A DNA stretch of 64,000 bases, from NCBI RefSeq assembly GCF_009389715.1, contig NC_052399.1, positions 21,855,646-21,919,645 of the forward strand. Reading direction: 5' to 3'. The notes under the pieces were generated by a model. That model made no database searches, had not been told where the DNA came from, and worked only from the letters and a program-made list of their open reading frames with translations. Below are positions 23,206 through 35,000 of the stretch, piece after piece (positions within the stretch are counted from its first letter, which is position 1; the number at the start of each line of letters is the position of its first letter). This DNA is from Phoenix dactylifera. Its lineage: Eukaryota; Streptophyta; Magnoliopsida; Arecales; Arecaceae. A program made the position numbers and the translations under genes.

Positions 23206-23839
23206 TAGGTATCCTTTATGCTTTATTTTAAAAAAATAAAAAAAATAAAAAGACTAAAGAAGGAGAGGGCAACCATCATGCGTGGAAATTTGACCTTTTC
23301 ACGATGTGAAGACGCGTGCAGAACCGCCGTGCGCGGTGGCCGGACGGACCCCTCGATGCCCGCCGTGATACATGGACACGGAGAGCTGCACCCCAGAGAA
23401 CCGTCGGCGCGATCGGACCTATACGGCGCCGAAGGAGACTATTTGAAGGTGGGTGGCCGGGATCTATGGCTTGAATCCCGGCGTCGTGGGGAAGAGGATT
23501 GCTGGAGAAAGGATTCAGATGGTTTTTATCTATAAAGAATAGAAGTGCCTTCTGCCGATATAAATATATATTGGCCGGACTAGAATGGCGAAGGTACCCG
23601 CGATATGTCCGACGCTTAAGGGGGAGAAGGTGCATGCATCCATTCCGATTTGGGAGCTTCCATTGAAATTATTAGCTCTAGATCGACGGTGGCCTGGGTC
23701 CACTCGATAATTTCTTCTTCTAACCCGCGAACTCAAGCAGTTGTGATCCAGTGACATCATTCCTCCTCTTCATGGCTAATAATAATGGATTTGCCTCATC
23801 CCCGAATCCCCATCATTAGAAGCCGTTAAAAAAAAAAAT
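23206..23839. other. GC-richer island between two repeat copies
   Basis: The segment 23270-23500 is markedly richer in G+C and CpG than its surroundings. It carries open frames on both strands (23218-23535 + and 23276-23635 -), but neither resembles a known protein, has a splice partner or shows a good start context. It may be a relic of a gene or of a larger element bounded by the repeats. Confidence 0.35.
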
Positions 23840-24240
23840 AAATTTTGTATAAATACCTTTTAAAATTAATATTTACATATGTATCCTCAAAAAATATTTA
23901 TTTTGCTATTTTTTTTTTATTTTTTTTGCATATGTACCTACTGTCATCTAATCTATTAAAGAATCAATAGTTTCAAGTTAAAATAACTAAAATACTCTTA
24001 GATGGATAGATGTGCAAAAAAAAAACATTTATAAGACAATGGTGATGGAGGATAAAAAATAATTTTAGATTTTTATTTTATTTTTAATTAAAATGAATAT
24101 AGTTTTTATTAACGGGTTAGAAATTATATTAGGAGTATTTATGAAAAATAATATTTTATGAGGATACAGAAATAAATATAATTTTTTTAAAAATATTTAT
24201 ATAAATTTAAATTTTTAGAATGGTATTTAAGTTTAAAAAA
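23840..24240. repeat. AT-rich dispersed repeat, copy 2
   Basis: Second direct copy of the repeat at 22770-23205, with the same order of shared blocks but many substitutions and small indels. Confidence 0.72.
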
Positions 24241-24670
24241 ACAAAAAAAGAGGCAAAAAAGAACCTATGCAGCATCTGACGTGGCTGATGAGTCGAGTAG
24301 AAGTCCCTGTTGAGATTTCTCTATAATATAATAATATTATATAATATATTCATATATTAGAATATTATACTATGATATTATGTTATATTATACATGATAT
24401 TATGATATATTAATATTATATCAGTAACGTTTTAAATTTATATAAGGTTGAAATTGATCATTTTCTCTAATAATTGATGGGATAAGGAAGGGCATTTAAA
24501 CCAAGTTATACCAGATATGAACTTGTACAATGAAACCTTAGGCATAAAATATACTTGGCACGGCGGTAATTATGAGAGTGTGGCGAATAAATGGGATAAA
24601 CTTATGCCTGACAACTTGCTGCTTATCCCAATAATAAATAAGAATAAATCCCCTATATCCTTAATCCTCT
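24241..24670. other. Intergenic, no gene seen
   Basis: AT-rich spacer with TATTATA alternations at 24320-24425. The segment 24475-24640 resembles fold-back repeat sequence (GATAAG...CTTATCCC) but its limits are unclear. Confidence 0.3.
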
Positions 24671-25085
24671 AAGGGCTCATTTAGTTCGTGGAAAGTATTT
24701 TTCCTCCTGAGATTATGATTCCTGAAAAGCAGATTTCTAAAAGAAAAAAAAGGCCTGAAAAAGTACTTTTGGCATGTTTGGTTTATCATGGGAAAGTGAT
24801 AGATTTCCAGAGTGCTTATGTTTGGTTGACCATCCACTTTTCTGAAAAAGTTATGTGTAATTTCTATTATATCCTTAATAAAAATTAGGTATTTAATGCT
24901 TTTTTAATGTTGAAGGGCTATTTTGGAAAAAAAATAAAGATAGAGTGATTCCGCCTCATGGGAAAGTAACTTTTCCATATTTCTCATGGGAAAGACTTTT
25001 CTATGAAATGTGATAATCATATTCCCATGGAAATACAACTTTTCTATCTCTCTTCTTTGAAAACTCCAACCAAACAAGAGGCATC
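24671..25085. mobile_element. MITE-like fold-back sequence
   Basis: GGGCTCATTTAGTTCG on the left and CCAACCAAACAAGAGGC on the right are loosely inverted. GGGAAAGT / ACTTTTC blocks recur in opposite orientation inside. No target duplication was identified, so this is tentative. Confidence 0.4.
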
Positions 25086-25099
25086 TCATTATAAATAAG

Positions 25100-25580
25100 A
25101 TTCAAAAGTCATCATCTCTACCAAAATAGCATTAAAATATTAAACCAACCAAAAAAAAACAAAAACCAACATCTAGAGACTAGAGTATTAAACCAACAAA
25201 AGAACGCCCACAGAAATTACTGCCATGAGTGAACAAAAGAACAAAAACTTCAAAAGAGCATCCACTACTCTACCAAAAATAGCCTTGGAGCATCAAGCAA
25301 ACAAACAAACAAACAAAAACGTCAATATTCCTTACTTCACCACGCCCCCTTCGTAGGAAACGCCGATAGAAATTACTGCCTTGAGTGAACAAAAGAACAG
25401 CAGAAACTTCAAAAGAACATCATCTCTACCAAAAATAGCCTTAGAGTATTAAACCAACAAAAAAAAAAACAATATTCTTTACTTCAATATGCTCTCTTTG
25501 TAGGAAACGCGCCCAGAAATTACTGCCTTGAGTGAGCAAAAGAACAGCAGAACTTCAAAAGAACATAACTTCATATCGGC
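25100..25580. repeat. Tandem array of about three 147-156-bp units
   Basis: The core AGAAATTACTGCC followed by GAGTGA-CAAAAGAACA begins at about 25212, 25368 and 25515. Each full unit also holds CTACCAAAAATAGCCTT, ATTAAACCAAC, an A-run, a TTACTTCA stretch and GTAGGAAACGC. A partial unit precedes the first. The units differ by small indels, so the array is moderately old. There is no coding potential. Confidence 0.8.
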
Positions 25581-25904
25581 GATTATATGATAGGTCTCTT
25601 AAAAAGTCCAACCATCTAAAAGTCCAGTTCTAAACAAGCAATGTTTTATTTCATACCTCTTGGAACTTTTTTTTGCTTCCACTCATTTTTGCATTAGAGA
25701 ATCAGTGTCATTTCCAAAAGAAACCAATTTAGGTGCATTGAAGTGGTACCATAACAATGTGCCTTCTTGAGAAACTGGCTCATATATGAAGATAAACAAA
25801 TCAAGCTTGCAATGGTTCATCACCGAATTCCTTTGCAGTGAGCCTTCCTTCTTCCATTTATTTTATCCTATTGCTCTTTTTTCTGCTGTACAGTATTTTC
25901 AGGT

Positions 25905-26195
25905 CATGCCCTTTTTTTGATTCAAGTTCAACAACCCATGCTACCATTTAATTGGATGGAGCTAGTGAAGTTTTTTTACCCCTTTTCTTTTCAGATAAAT
26001 GTTCTAAGGGTTGGGGACAGTCACTAGTGAAGCTGAGTACATTGAAAATGAAGTAAAATTAACTGGTAGTATTTGGTAAGGAAGAAATTTTTCATGCAAT
26101 AATCAGTTTAGAAGTTGTCTTCTAATAATAGATTTTTAGTTGCCTATGGTGAGTTATGCGGTCGCTCATGATATACTTGATAGAAAAGAATTCAG
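25905..26195 (+). pseudogene. Older partial CLP1 duplicate
   Basis: Segments around 25935-25970 (ATGCTACCATTTAATTGGAT) and 26128-26190 (CCTATGGTGAGTTATGC then GATATACTTGATAGA) correspond, in order and with a similar intron between them, to the ATIELDG and PMVSYV...ILDGRR exons of the CLP1 pseudogene downstream (27130-27340). The frame is broken by stops and an insertion. It looks like a tandem duplicate that has decayed further than its neighbour. Confidence 0.6.
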
Positions 26196-26874
26196 TAGTT
26201 AATAATAAGCCAACAAAAACGTTCCAAATATTTTCATCATCTCAAAATCATATTTAACTAACTCTAATCTAATTAGAATGGCCAAGCACCATCTAACCAT
26301 AAACTTAATCTAAGTTGAATATAATTTAAGATACAGTTTAGGCTAGAGAATCCCAGTCTAATACTGGATTGGATTGGAATGGGGATCAAAGATGTGAGAG
26401 AGGGTTGAATTAGCCCTCAACCCGACCAACCTGCATGAGTTGCAGCTCTACTTTCTTATGCATTCACACAATGTACCAAACTCCCTTTTTCCTCTTGAAT
26501 CTAGTTTCATGACCTCGCTCGGCCATTACTTTCTAGTAGGGCTAAATCATTTGGGACCCTTCTATGCCTAGGTAAGTTGTTCAATGAATACACTTTCTCT
26601 TGAATCTTCCTCTTCCTTGACCATTCAACTTTGCGTTGACTTGTAACCCCGAAACAATTATCTGGGCCTCCAAACAAGTCCCGTAGCAAACTTAGTATGG
26701 TCTTTTGAAGCGCAGATCAAATAAACGGGCTCTGCTAGGGCCGACCCAATTGCGGGCCCCTTGGACGTCGGCACGCGGTTCGCTGGACTGGCCGGCCCAA
26801 CTCTTCGTTTCAGCCTTTCAGGGGCTTTCGGCTTTCGGAGAGCAACGGGAGGACGGACACTTCCGGCCCGACCG

Positions 26875-29800
26875 GCGTGCCGGGCACCAGCCGGCGGCTC
26901 AAACTGGCGAAGGGGAGCGAGCTCAGGGCGGAGGTGGGCCCCGACAAGCCGGTCCGCGAGACGCCTCCTCTCCGGCACCGAGCTCCCTCCGGAGAACTAG
27001 CTCGCCATCCCCCCTCGCCGAAAGGCACCTATTTCTTCTATCGCTTTCTCTTCTACTGGTAACAAGATGGTGTCCTTTGGTTTGCGCCCTTTTCTTGATT
27101 TTAAAACCCTTGCTCCAGATTTTCACATGGAACAAAGTGCGACCATTGAATTGGATGGAATCAGCGAAGTTGAATACGTTGCAAATGAGGTAATTTAACT
27201 AATTAGATCTGCTTTTCAAGAAATTTTTGTTTTCTTGGATTTCTGGTTCTTCATCAGTCCAAATTTTTTCTTATGATGGATTTTTAGACCCCTATGGTGA
27301 GCTATGTGGATAGCGATGCCATTCTTGATGGACGAAGGCTTCATGTTAAAGCGTCCCAAGGCTGTGATGTAGATTCTTCACAGGCATTATGCTTTTTATG
27401 TGTTTCTGACCCTTAGTGATCGATGAATTCCTTTCAATTTTGTAAGTAATGTTGCTGGCTCCAAGTTAAACAATGACCGCATTCTCAGTTTTGTCTGTTT
27501 GTGGGGAAAGGCTGCTTGTGGAAAACTAAAATTTTGAAGGATAACACAATGTTCACGTGGAATGATGAACGTAAAGACTATGGGTTTGATTGTCGTCATG
27601 GCAAGTTAGAGATTTGGGATTTGGTATTAGTTTGGCAAGTGAAGCAATTTGACGGCTTGTACGAGATTTTGGCAAAAATGTGATAGTGCAATGAAGACCA
27701 AAGAAATATGCCGGAGTAATGATAGGTAAAGAATATAAAGAATATGCTTGAGGAAGGATAAAAGTTCATTCAATGATCAGGTATATGGAAAAAGATATAT
27801 GTTGTTTAGTGCGAAAAAAATATATGGAAAAAGAAACAGGAAGTTTTGTGAATCTGCCACCATTTACATAGCATGAAATAGCTTGTGTTCGGATACATAA
27901 TGTAGTTGGAGTCCTGTAGTGAGATGGGCTACCCTATGTAGATTTTATTGAAACATGCATAATACTGATTAATTAAATGGATTTGCTTTAGTGCTAGTTT
28001 TAAGGCGAGAGGTCGCGTAAGTTGTCTTGCAATTAGAAACTTGGTAGGTGTTTAAAGCATCCTTTGTGGAGTTTGTGGTCTTTAAACCATTTTCCCCTTA
28101 CTTTCCCCCTCTAATGAACTTTTTGATTCAAAGTTCAAGCATTTACTGTCTTATTGTTTCAGGGTCCTCAAAGTGATTGTTGTTGGACCTGCGGATTCCG
28201 GAAAAAGTAGCTTGTGCAGGACACTTCTTAGCCAGGCTTGCATACAGGGCTGGAAACCGGCATTTGTGGATTTGGATATTGGTCAGGGTTCTATAACAAT
28301 TCCTGGATGTATTGTTGCTACTCCAATTGAGATGCCTATAGAACGGTGGAAGGAATTCCTCTAGAAATGCCGATTGTGTATTTCTATACGCACCCTACTC
28401 CAGTAAGCATGATTTCTTCATTACAAGATTAGTGATTAGTACATGATAGATTGGTCTACTGAGTTGGTACCTCTTTGTTTCTAATACTAGCCTATTTACT
28501 TGCACTGCCATGATTATACCATCTGAGTGTCAACAGCGAGCTGTACAAAGTGCTTGTGAAGGAGCTAACCTGAACTCTGGAAAGTCAATTTTCTGGTAAT
28601 GCTGACTGTAGAGCTGCATGCATGGCGATCAAACACCTTGGGATGGGTAGAAGGCCTTGGGTATGAGGAATTTTTTTGTAGTTCACATTATCAGCTTTCT
28701 CACCAAGACGGTAATATTTTTTTCTAAAAATTAACTAGTGACGCATTATTCATCTGTTTAGTCTTGGCGTGCAGTTGCTTCTTCATGCAATTGAGACCTT
28801 CAATGCAAATGTTATTGTGCTCTTGGGACAGGTTATATTCTTTATGTTACAATTGACCTCATATTTTACTTGAGAACCTGTAATATGCATGAATAACTTC
28901 TGGCTGAAAGCGAATCCTTCCCTTTGCCACTCTTGGTTTTGAGTAAACGTTTTGATATATAAATGTTTCTGGTTTAAAATTTGCTCAAAGATTCAGCTAA
29001 GTACATAACAGCTATGCGACTTATGTGCATAAAAATCCATCCTCTGTTTATGGTGGTTGTGATATTATTAAATCCTTATCTTAATTAAACCTATTTTTTT
29101 GGTTGTCAATTTTGTCCCTGTTCTAGTAGGAGTTCAGATTGGAACATTAAATAAATAAAAGCATTGCTGGCAAACATCAAGTGAATTCCTGAAATGCACC
29201 AGCTTGTACATGGAAGCATAGGGAAGTCTTGCTTTCTGAATTATAGACCAAATTTACACATGCATAAATTACAATCTCTTTAGGCTGTTTTTGGTTGTGG
29301 GCTAGAAATCCCAGGATTGATATCCTTTAGCCTTGGTATCTCACAAGATTCTCTTATCCCTGGGTCAAGGAAAAATTGCTATCTGGTTGGGAGTTGGTGA
29401 GGTTAACTGAAAAGGTGGGAAAAGAGATGAAAGGGAAGTTAGCCTGGAAGAGAGGGCTAATGTTGTCGAGCAGGCGCTCTTTATTCCCCCAAAAAATAGC
29501 AGCATTTGGCAGGATAGTGGGATAACCCAGCCATATTCTGCTGTTATCCCGCAATCAAGTGCAGCCTTTGAAATGCTTTAATATTTTGAATTTCAGAAAA
29601 TGCTGGCTGACTGATGTCTGAGAGCGTACCTTCAGCTAAGGTCCTTGATTGAAAAAAAGATGACATATATTGATGTGATAAATCTTATAAACATTGTTGT
29701 TTAAATCGTTCTTGGATTCACTGTGTTCTGTTGGTCCAGAAAGCTTATGTTGGGTGGTAAATAGGTTGTTCCGAGTCTTGATGGATGTTAGTTTAGCTAG

Positions 29801-30285
29801 TTCTAGTCATGATTAGGTTTTGGTTATGGAGATGTTTACATTATAACTACAGTTAGGTACTTCTTTTTTATGTTTTGCCAATTAATTCAGGAAGATTACC
29901 TTATTATTTTCAATAATGATCTCGTCTGACTATCCAATTTCAAATCTTTCTAGAAACTTTATAATGTTTCACTACAAAATTCCCAATTTTATAGAAGATC
30001 TCGTGTATAAATTCGAAATGGATTTTCTTTGCAGGAGATCTTTTACAGGCTTGCCTTTATCTCTGCATTCAAATATTGTGAATTTCAGTGATATTTCTGT
30101 CTACCATATTAGTGATGGTCCATGGGCACCCCAATCTGCACGCCCTATAGGTGCAGAACCTGTTGGAGACCCTACTTGGTTGCCGTTAAATAAACCATGA
30201 CTTACTCCATCTAGTTCTGGCTGTTTCATATGCAAAGGAACCTGATTGAATCATCTCCAGCTATATATTCTTGGTTGCTTATTCA
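26875..30285 (+). pseudogene. CLP1: CLP1 (mRNA cleavage factor II / RNA 5'-kinase) pseudogene
   Basis: Exon-like pieces occur in the order of plant CLP1: RLKLAKGSELRAEVGPDKPV (26893-), SGTELPPEN, ATIELDGISEVEYVANE, PMVSYVDSDAILDGRR (27288-27383), VVGPADSGKSSLCR with the Walker A motif, WKPAFVDLDIGQGSITIPG and PLEMPIVYFYTHPTP (28163-28402), ELYKVLVKEL (28537-), LLLHAIETFNANVIVLLGQ (28775-28831) and SNIVNFSDISVYHISDGP...PIGAEPVGDPT (30032-30195). Breaks include TAG in place of the Trp after PPEN (26998), an extra base before VIVVGP, a one-base loss after PIE, an extra A near 28634, a stop in VKEL*, and a TGA near the end. The exon between VLLGQ and SNIV, and the last exon, are not found. Introns are kept, so this is a duplicated gene, not a retrocopy. 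Functional CLP1 works in mRNA 3'-end processing and tRNA splicing. This copy cannot make the protein. Confidence 0.85.
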
Positions 30286-31171
30286 TATCAAAATATCTGT
30301 CATACTACTCAGTCAATCTGCATAGCTCATACTGCCAGGTCTCATTGGATCCAGGAACCCCGAAGGTGTTCATGCATCTGAGATACATATCCTACAGTTT
30401 TAAATAAGGAACCAAGATACTGGACTTCTACATTACAGTTGTGGTAACTTTCATATGGTCATAAATTTTAGCTACATAAACTAAAAATTGGCTTCTTCTC
30501 AGTTATATTACCATTTTCCCTGGCACTGGTTGGTATGAAGAATATGCGAAACTGAAAGTCTACTCTTCCTCTAGACCTCTACTGGATTTCCTGTGGGCAT
30601 TAGTAAAATTTTAGTTGGTGATTCGAGACAATGCCATAAATCTAGATACTAGAAAGATCTAGTGAGCATAGCATGAGCGGGACGGCTAATACTGGAGTTC
30701 TTCTGATTTGCTGGTTCAGATGCAGGTTTTTTGTACCTTGAGCTACTTCACAATTAACTTTCCTGGATCTGCTAAACTCTTGAAATTATACCATGATATG
30801 TCTATGTTGGTGGCAGTGTGGTAGAGTCAAGTCATATTCTTTCTTCTTACTGAATCTTATCAAGAAAAGGAGCAATTTGTATGTAATAAACATGGATATC
30901 GAGTGCATTATGAGATGACAGTGTTTTCTTTTTACTGATCGTGCTGGAATTTTTTGTTAAAATGCGTGCACGTTGGCTCAGGTATCAAGGAACATGGAGC
31001 TGGGTTGCTTTTGGGTCAGAGCCACTGTGTAGAGATGCTTTTACATACTGAATCATTACACTACTTTTCAAGGCGTCAACCCAGCGATATCAAGCAGAGA
31101 AACATTAAATCATGTAAGTGGCCAAAACTATCGTTCATGGATATCACGGTGTTCAACAATAGGTAGTTTCG
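30286..31171. other. Intergenic between CLP1 pseudogene and NOL9
   Basis: No gene is supported. The frame 30954-31166 (+, 70 codons) has no family signature and is not the missing last exon of CLP1. Confidence 0.4.
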
Positions 31172-31790
31172 TTATCCCAATTTTTTTGGGACAGCCCTAA
31201 AGGCATATTTAGTTGAAGAAAGTTGGACTTTGAAATAGAATTAGGAATGGGTAATTTTTATTTTAACCATTTGGTTGGAAAGAGTTCCATTCTTATTTCA
31301 ATTTCAGAAAAAAAATAAAAAACTTCAATTCTTTAAACTTTACTTTTTATTTTTTTTAGTATTTAAATTTTATTTTGATTTCAATTTTGATTTTGGACAC
31401 GAACCATGTAAGTTATGGACATGTAAGTTAACTCATGTAAGTGGCCCGGTAGTACGTTATTCTTTTTTTTTTGGGATAACACTAAAGATATATTTAGTTG
31501 AAGAAAGTTGGACTTTAAAATAGAATTAGAAATGGATAATTTTTATTTCGGCCATTTGGTTAGGAAGAGTTGGAGTTCTATTTTGATTTTGGAATGAAAT
31601 AAAAATATTTCAATTCTTTAAAATTTAATTTTTTTTTTTAGTATTTAAATTTTGCTTCGATTTTAATTTTGATTTTGGTGGAGAACCAAATATATTGGAG
31701 ATATATATTTTGATTCTATTTCAAATCATTCCAATTCCAATTTCGATTTTAACCATGAATTGGATGTGTCCTAAAAGTATGTTTGATTCA
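31172..31790 (+). mobile_element. Two tandem copies of a TTTGGTT-family MITE
   Basis: Two direct copies, about 285 bp apart, begin near 31172 and 31457. Each has a T-run, GGGA-A-C-CTAAAG, TATTTAGTTGAAGAAAGTTG, then CCATTTGGTT and a TATTTAAATTTT block. The element at 2895-3228 is related in the opposite orientation. They end about 160 bp before the NOL9 TATA box, so they could affect that promoter. The superfamily is not determined. Confidence 0.6.
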
Positions 31791-31951
31791 CAACTAAAAT
31801 TAGAAAAAAAAATTGAATACTTGAGTTTCAGAGAATTGAGGTATTTTCGTTACTCTCGGAATTTGAATAAAACTTCCCCAACCCAAACCGAATAAAAAAC
31901 CGACACGGGAGACGGGTGGGGTTAAAGTTAAACCCAACCCTTGCTAGCGCC

Positions 31952-31959
31952 TATATAAA
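31952..31959 (+). promoter_or_regulatory. TATA box of the NOL9 gene
   Basis: TATATAAA lies 68 nt before the ATG at 32020, in a sensible position for a transcription start near 31985. Confidence 0.65.
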
Positions 31960-32019
31960 CCCAACCCAAATCCGAAGCCTACCTGCATAAAACCTGCAGT
32001 ACCGAGAGCGAAGAAGCCA

Positions 32020-35000
32020 ATGGTGGGAGCGGGAGAGAGCGGCGCCGCGACGTCGTCTCCGCATCCGGAGGTATTCATACCTCCGTGGTGGGCGGAGGCG
32101 GCGGAAGCCATCGCACGCGCCTCCTCCCCTCCGCCTGTGGCCCTCGTCTGCGGCCCCAAGAATAGCGGCAAGTCCACCTTCTCCCGCCATCTCCTCAACA
32201 TCCTCTTGCAACGGTCCGCCGCTCCTTCTCCTCCTTCGTTTTTTTATCTTCTTTCTCCCTTGGATTCTGTACCGATTCACATGGCTCCTGAAGAATCGCT
32301 CGGTCCTTTTATCCAGGTATGAACGAGTGGGATATTTGGACACGGACGTGGGGCAGCCGGAGTTCTCCCCTCCCGGCTGCCTCTCTCTTCATCTCGTCGA
32401 CGAGATTAATCCAGGCTTGCTTCTTTCTTCCTTCTTTTCTTTTGTTCAAGCCCTTTCTTTGATTTCTTGGGAAGTAGCTCACGGAAAGAATCGTTCTTGA
32501 TTGTAATGGTTCTCTTTTCTTGCTTTGCAGATTTGAAGAATCCGTGCATAAGGCCACCTGAGAGGTAAGCAATAGATCTCCTTGATGGTATTCGATTCAT
32601 GTTTTCTTGTTTTTCAGATGAGCCATTTTTAAGTTGTTTGATGCCTGCTTTAGGTATAACTGTTGCAATTTATTGATATGATGCATGATGTCAATTTCTT
32701 GACGAATATTGTAAGGTTATATATTCTTCTTGGCTTAACAGAAGTTGGGGAATGCTTTCTGAATTTAGGCTTTAAGAACGTGGTTGCTTGTATCAACCCT
32801 TGATTTTTCTTCTTGTTATTAGTCTGGTGGCACATTGGTGATTTGCATGAGATTTTACTTTGCAAACAATAAGTCGAATATCTTAGCTGCCAAATGGCCT
32901 TCTAGGTTTTATGTAGGTTCTTTTGCTGCTAAAGTTTCCTTGGCTTGGATTTGGCACCAAGATGAAGAGCGTTGGTGGAAGGTTGGGAGCAAGGTTCGCT
33001 GTACCGGTCGGTACCAGTCGGTACCGAGCGTACCGTACCCGTACCGATGGGTACCGGTATCGGTACACCAATGTCGGTACGGTCGGTACCGAGCGTACAG
33101 TACCGTACCGACACTCGGTATGCCTATACTAGTGCGGCACCGGTACGGGGTTCGGTACCGGTACGGCGAACCTTGGTTGGGAGCCTGTTATTAGATTTCC
33201 AACATTGTCAGTTGACACCTTTACTAGTATAACTGATTGCTATAGATTTGTTGGGCTTGTTCGTAATCGCTATGGTTAATTGCACTCATAAAAAAGATTA
33301 TGGAAGTGCAGTTCATGGGTTTCTTGCTTCCTTCATGATGTACTCTTTGTAAAATCTTGTAGAATCCCTTTTGACTCCTAAAACCTTAATTCAGATGAAC
33401 GTGGCTGACAATATAACCAGTTAATGCCTGCTTTGGTCTTGTCTAAGAGCGTAGCTATATTTGATTTATATCTGCGTTGATATCTCTATCTCTACACTTG
33501 TATACAGTAAACATACAACTCCTATGGGTGATGAGTTTAAAGGTTAAAACTCGATGCCAGCTTTGAAGGCTAAGTTGAAAATGCATGACTTCAGATCCAT
33601 TACCCATTCTGATGTGGCCTGATATGATTATGTCAAACCCTAAACCATGAATTAATTAATATGACTTTCCAATTAAATATTCTATGGGTCTAAGCAAGAA
33701 ATATAGGAGATAGGTAAGCAATAGAGGCTTTGTAATGATAATAAGCAAATACAATAGCGGAAAGATGTTCTTGTGTATTATCCTTGTTGAATGTTCTGAT
33801 ATCATGTGATTTTATTGGACTGATTGCAGTCCTTATGAACCTAATGTATTTTTCTTTCTTTTTCTCTTGGTTTCTTCCTCGAATGCTATATTTGTTGTTT
33901 ATTGTTTGAAGGCTTTTGTTCACTAAAACAGCCATTAATCCGTTGAAACCTCAAGAACAAGCCTGTTCAATATTAGAAGAAAAAGATTGTTGTGTTCCAC
34001 ACAACTCTCACACGGCAATTCAAAGTCAGGTTGCTTCACGAGAGTTATTTACCTTTCTTGTTGAAGGCAATATCTTTCACTCAAGGAGGGTGGTCAGATG
34101 TACATGTGCATCTTGGAAAAGTCTGCTTGCCATGTGGCTTGGGCCACAAGCAGTTCTCTCTTGTTGTAGGCCCTGCATCTGAGTCATATGGAACCAAGGA
34201 TTTCAAGGGCATGGAGTATGGTTCATGGTGTTGACAGGCAGTCTTTGCCCCCATATGATGGTGATAGTATGGGTCATATGGATCGGGCCATATGGTAAGA
34301 GGAACCAATGTATTAGACAGCAGATACATGATGGGTAAAGGTTATGGTTTGGTACTTTGGTGTTTCGGTCTTGTAAGGGCTTAAGATATTAAGATTAGTA
34401 TCTATTTATTTAGATTTTAGTATGGGTACTGAATAATTAGATCTGCAGTTCCTTAGTTTATTAATGGAAGGAACAGACTCGGGCTTGCTGGAATTTTCTG
34501 CACACACCTGAGTTATTATCTGAAATGAAATTAGAAAGCAATTGTAACTTTAGTAGCATCCACTAGAGGATTGGTTCGGGTATGAGCTTAAAGAATCTGG
34601 ATTTCAATTGGTTTTATCAAAGGTAAACAAAATTTAAAAAATGATAAAAATAATAATAAAAAACTTATGAAGAACAATGAATACATGGAGCCCTAAACAT
34701 TCATGTGAAAAAGTATAGAGAAATTTGGATGTCATGACCTACAAAAGATGAAGTCATCACCATGAGATATACAAGAAATAATCTAAAATTTATTGCAGAT
34801 CTCAGTTGTGTGGATGACTGTGTCAGGTCTCCCAGTACACCATTATAGATGTTTCTCCCTACTAACAAACATATATTTTTAGAGGAAAGAAAGAAAGCTT
34901 AGTTACTTGAGGCAATTTGTCCTTTACATAATAGAAAACCTTGATTATACATAATTCAAATCACATGGAACTCCAAAAGATCTTTTTGATATTTAATATT

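Noticed and set aside
25100..25580. CRISPR-like array
   Set aside because: Units are about 150 bp, adjoining and only three; there are no short repeats with unique spacers, and the genome is a plant's.
28173..28364. A 63-codon kinase-like frame as a stand-alone gene
   Set aside because: It is one exon piece of the CLP1 pseudogene, with frame breaks at both ends.
30954..31166. Missing last exon of CLP1
   Set aside because: The translation does not contain the expected C-terminal CLP1 block; no match by eye.
32835..33232. Tyr/Arg-rich frames on both strands
   Set aside because: They arise from the repeated GTACCG units of MITE A in a NOL9 intron.
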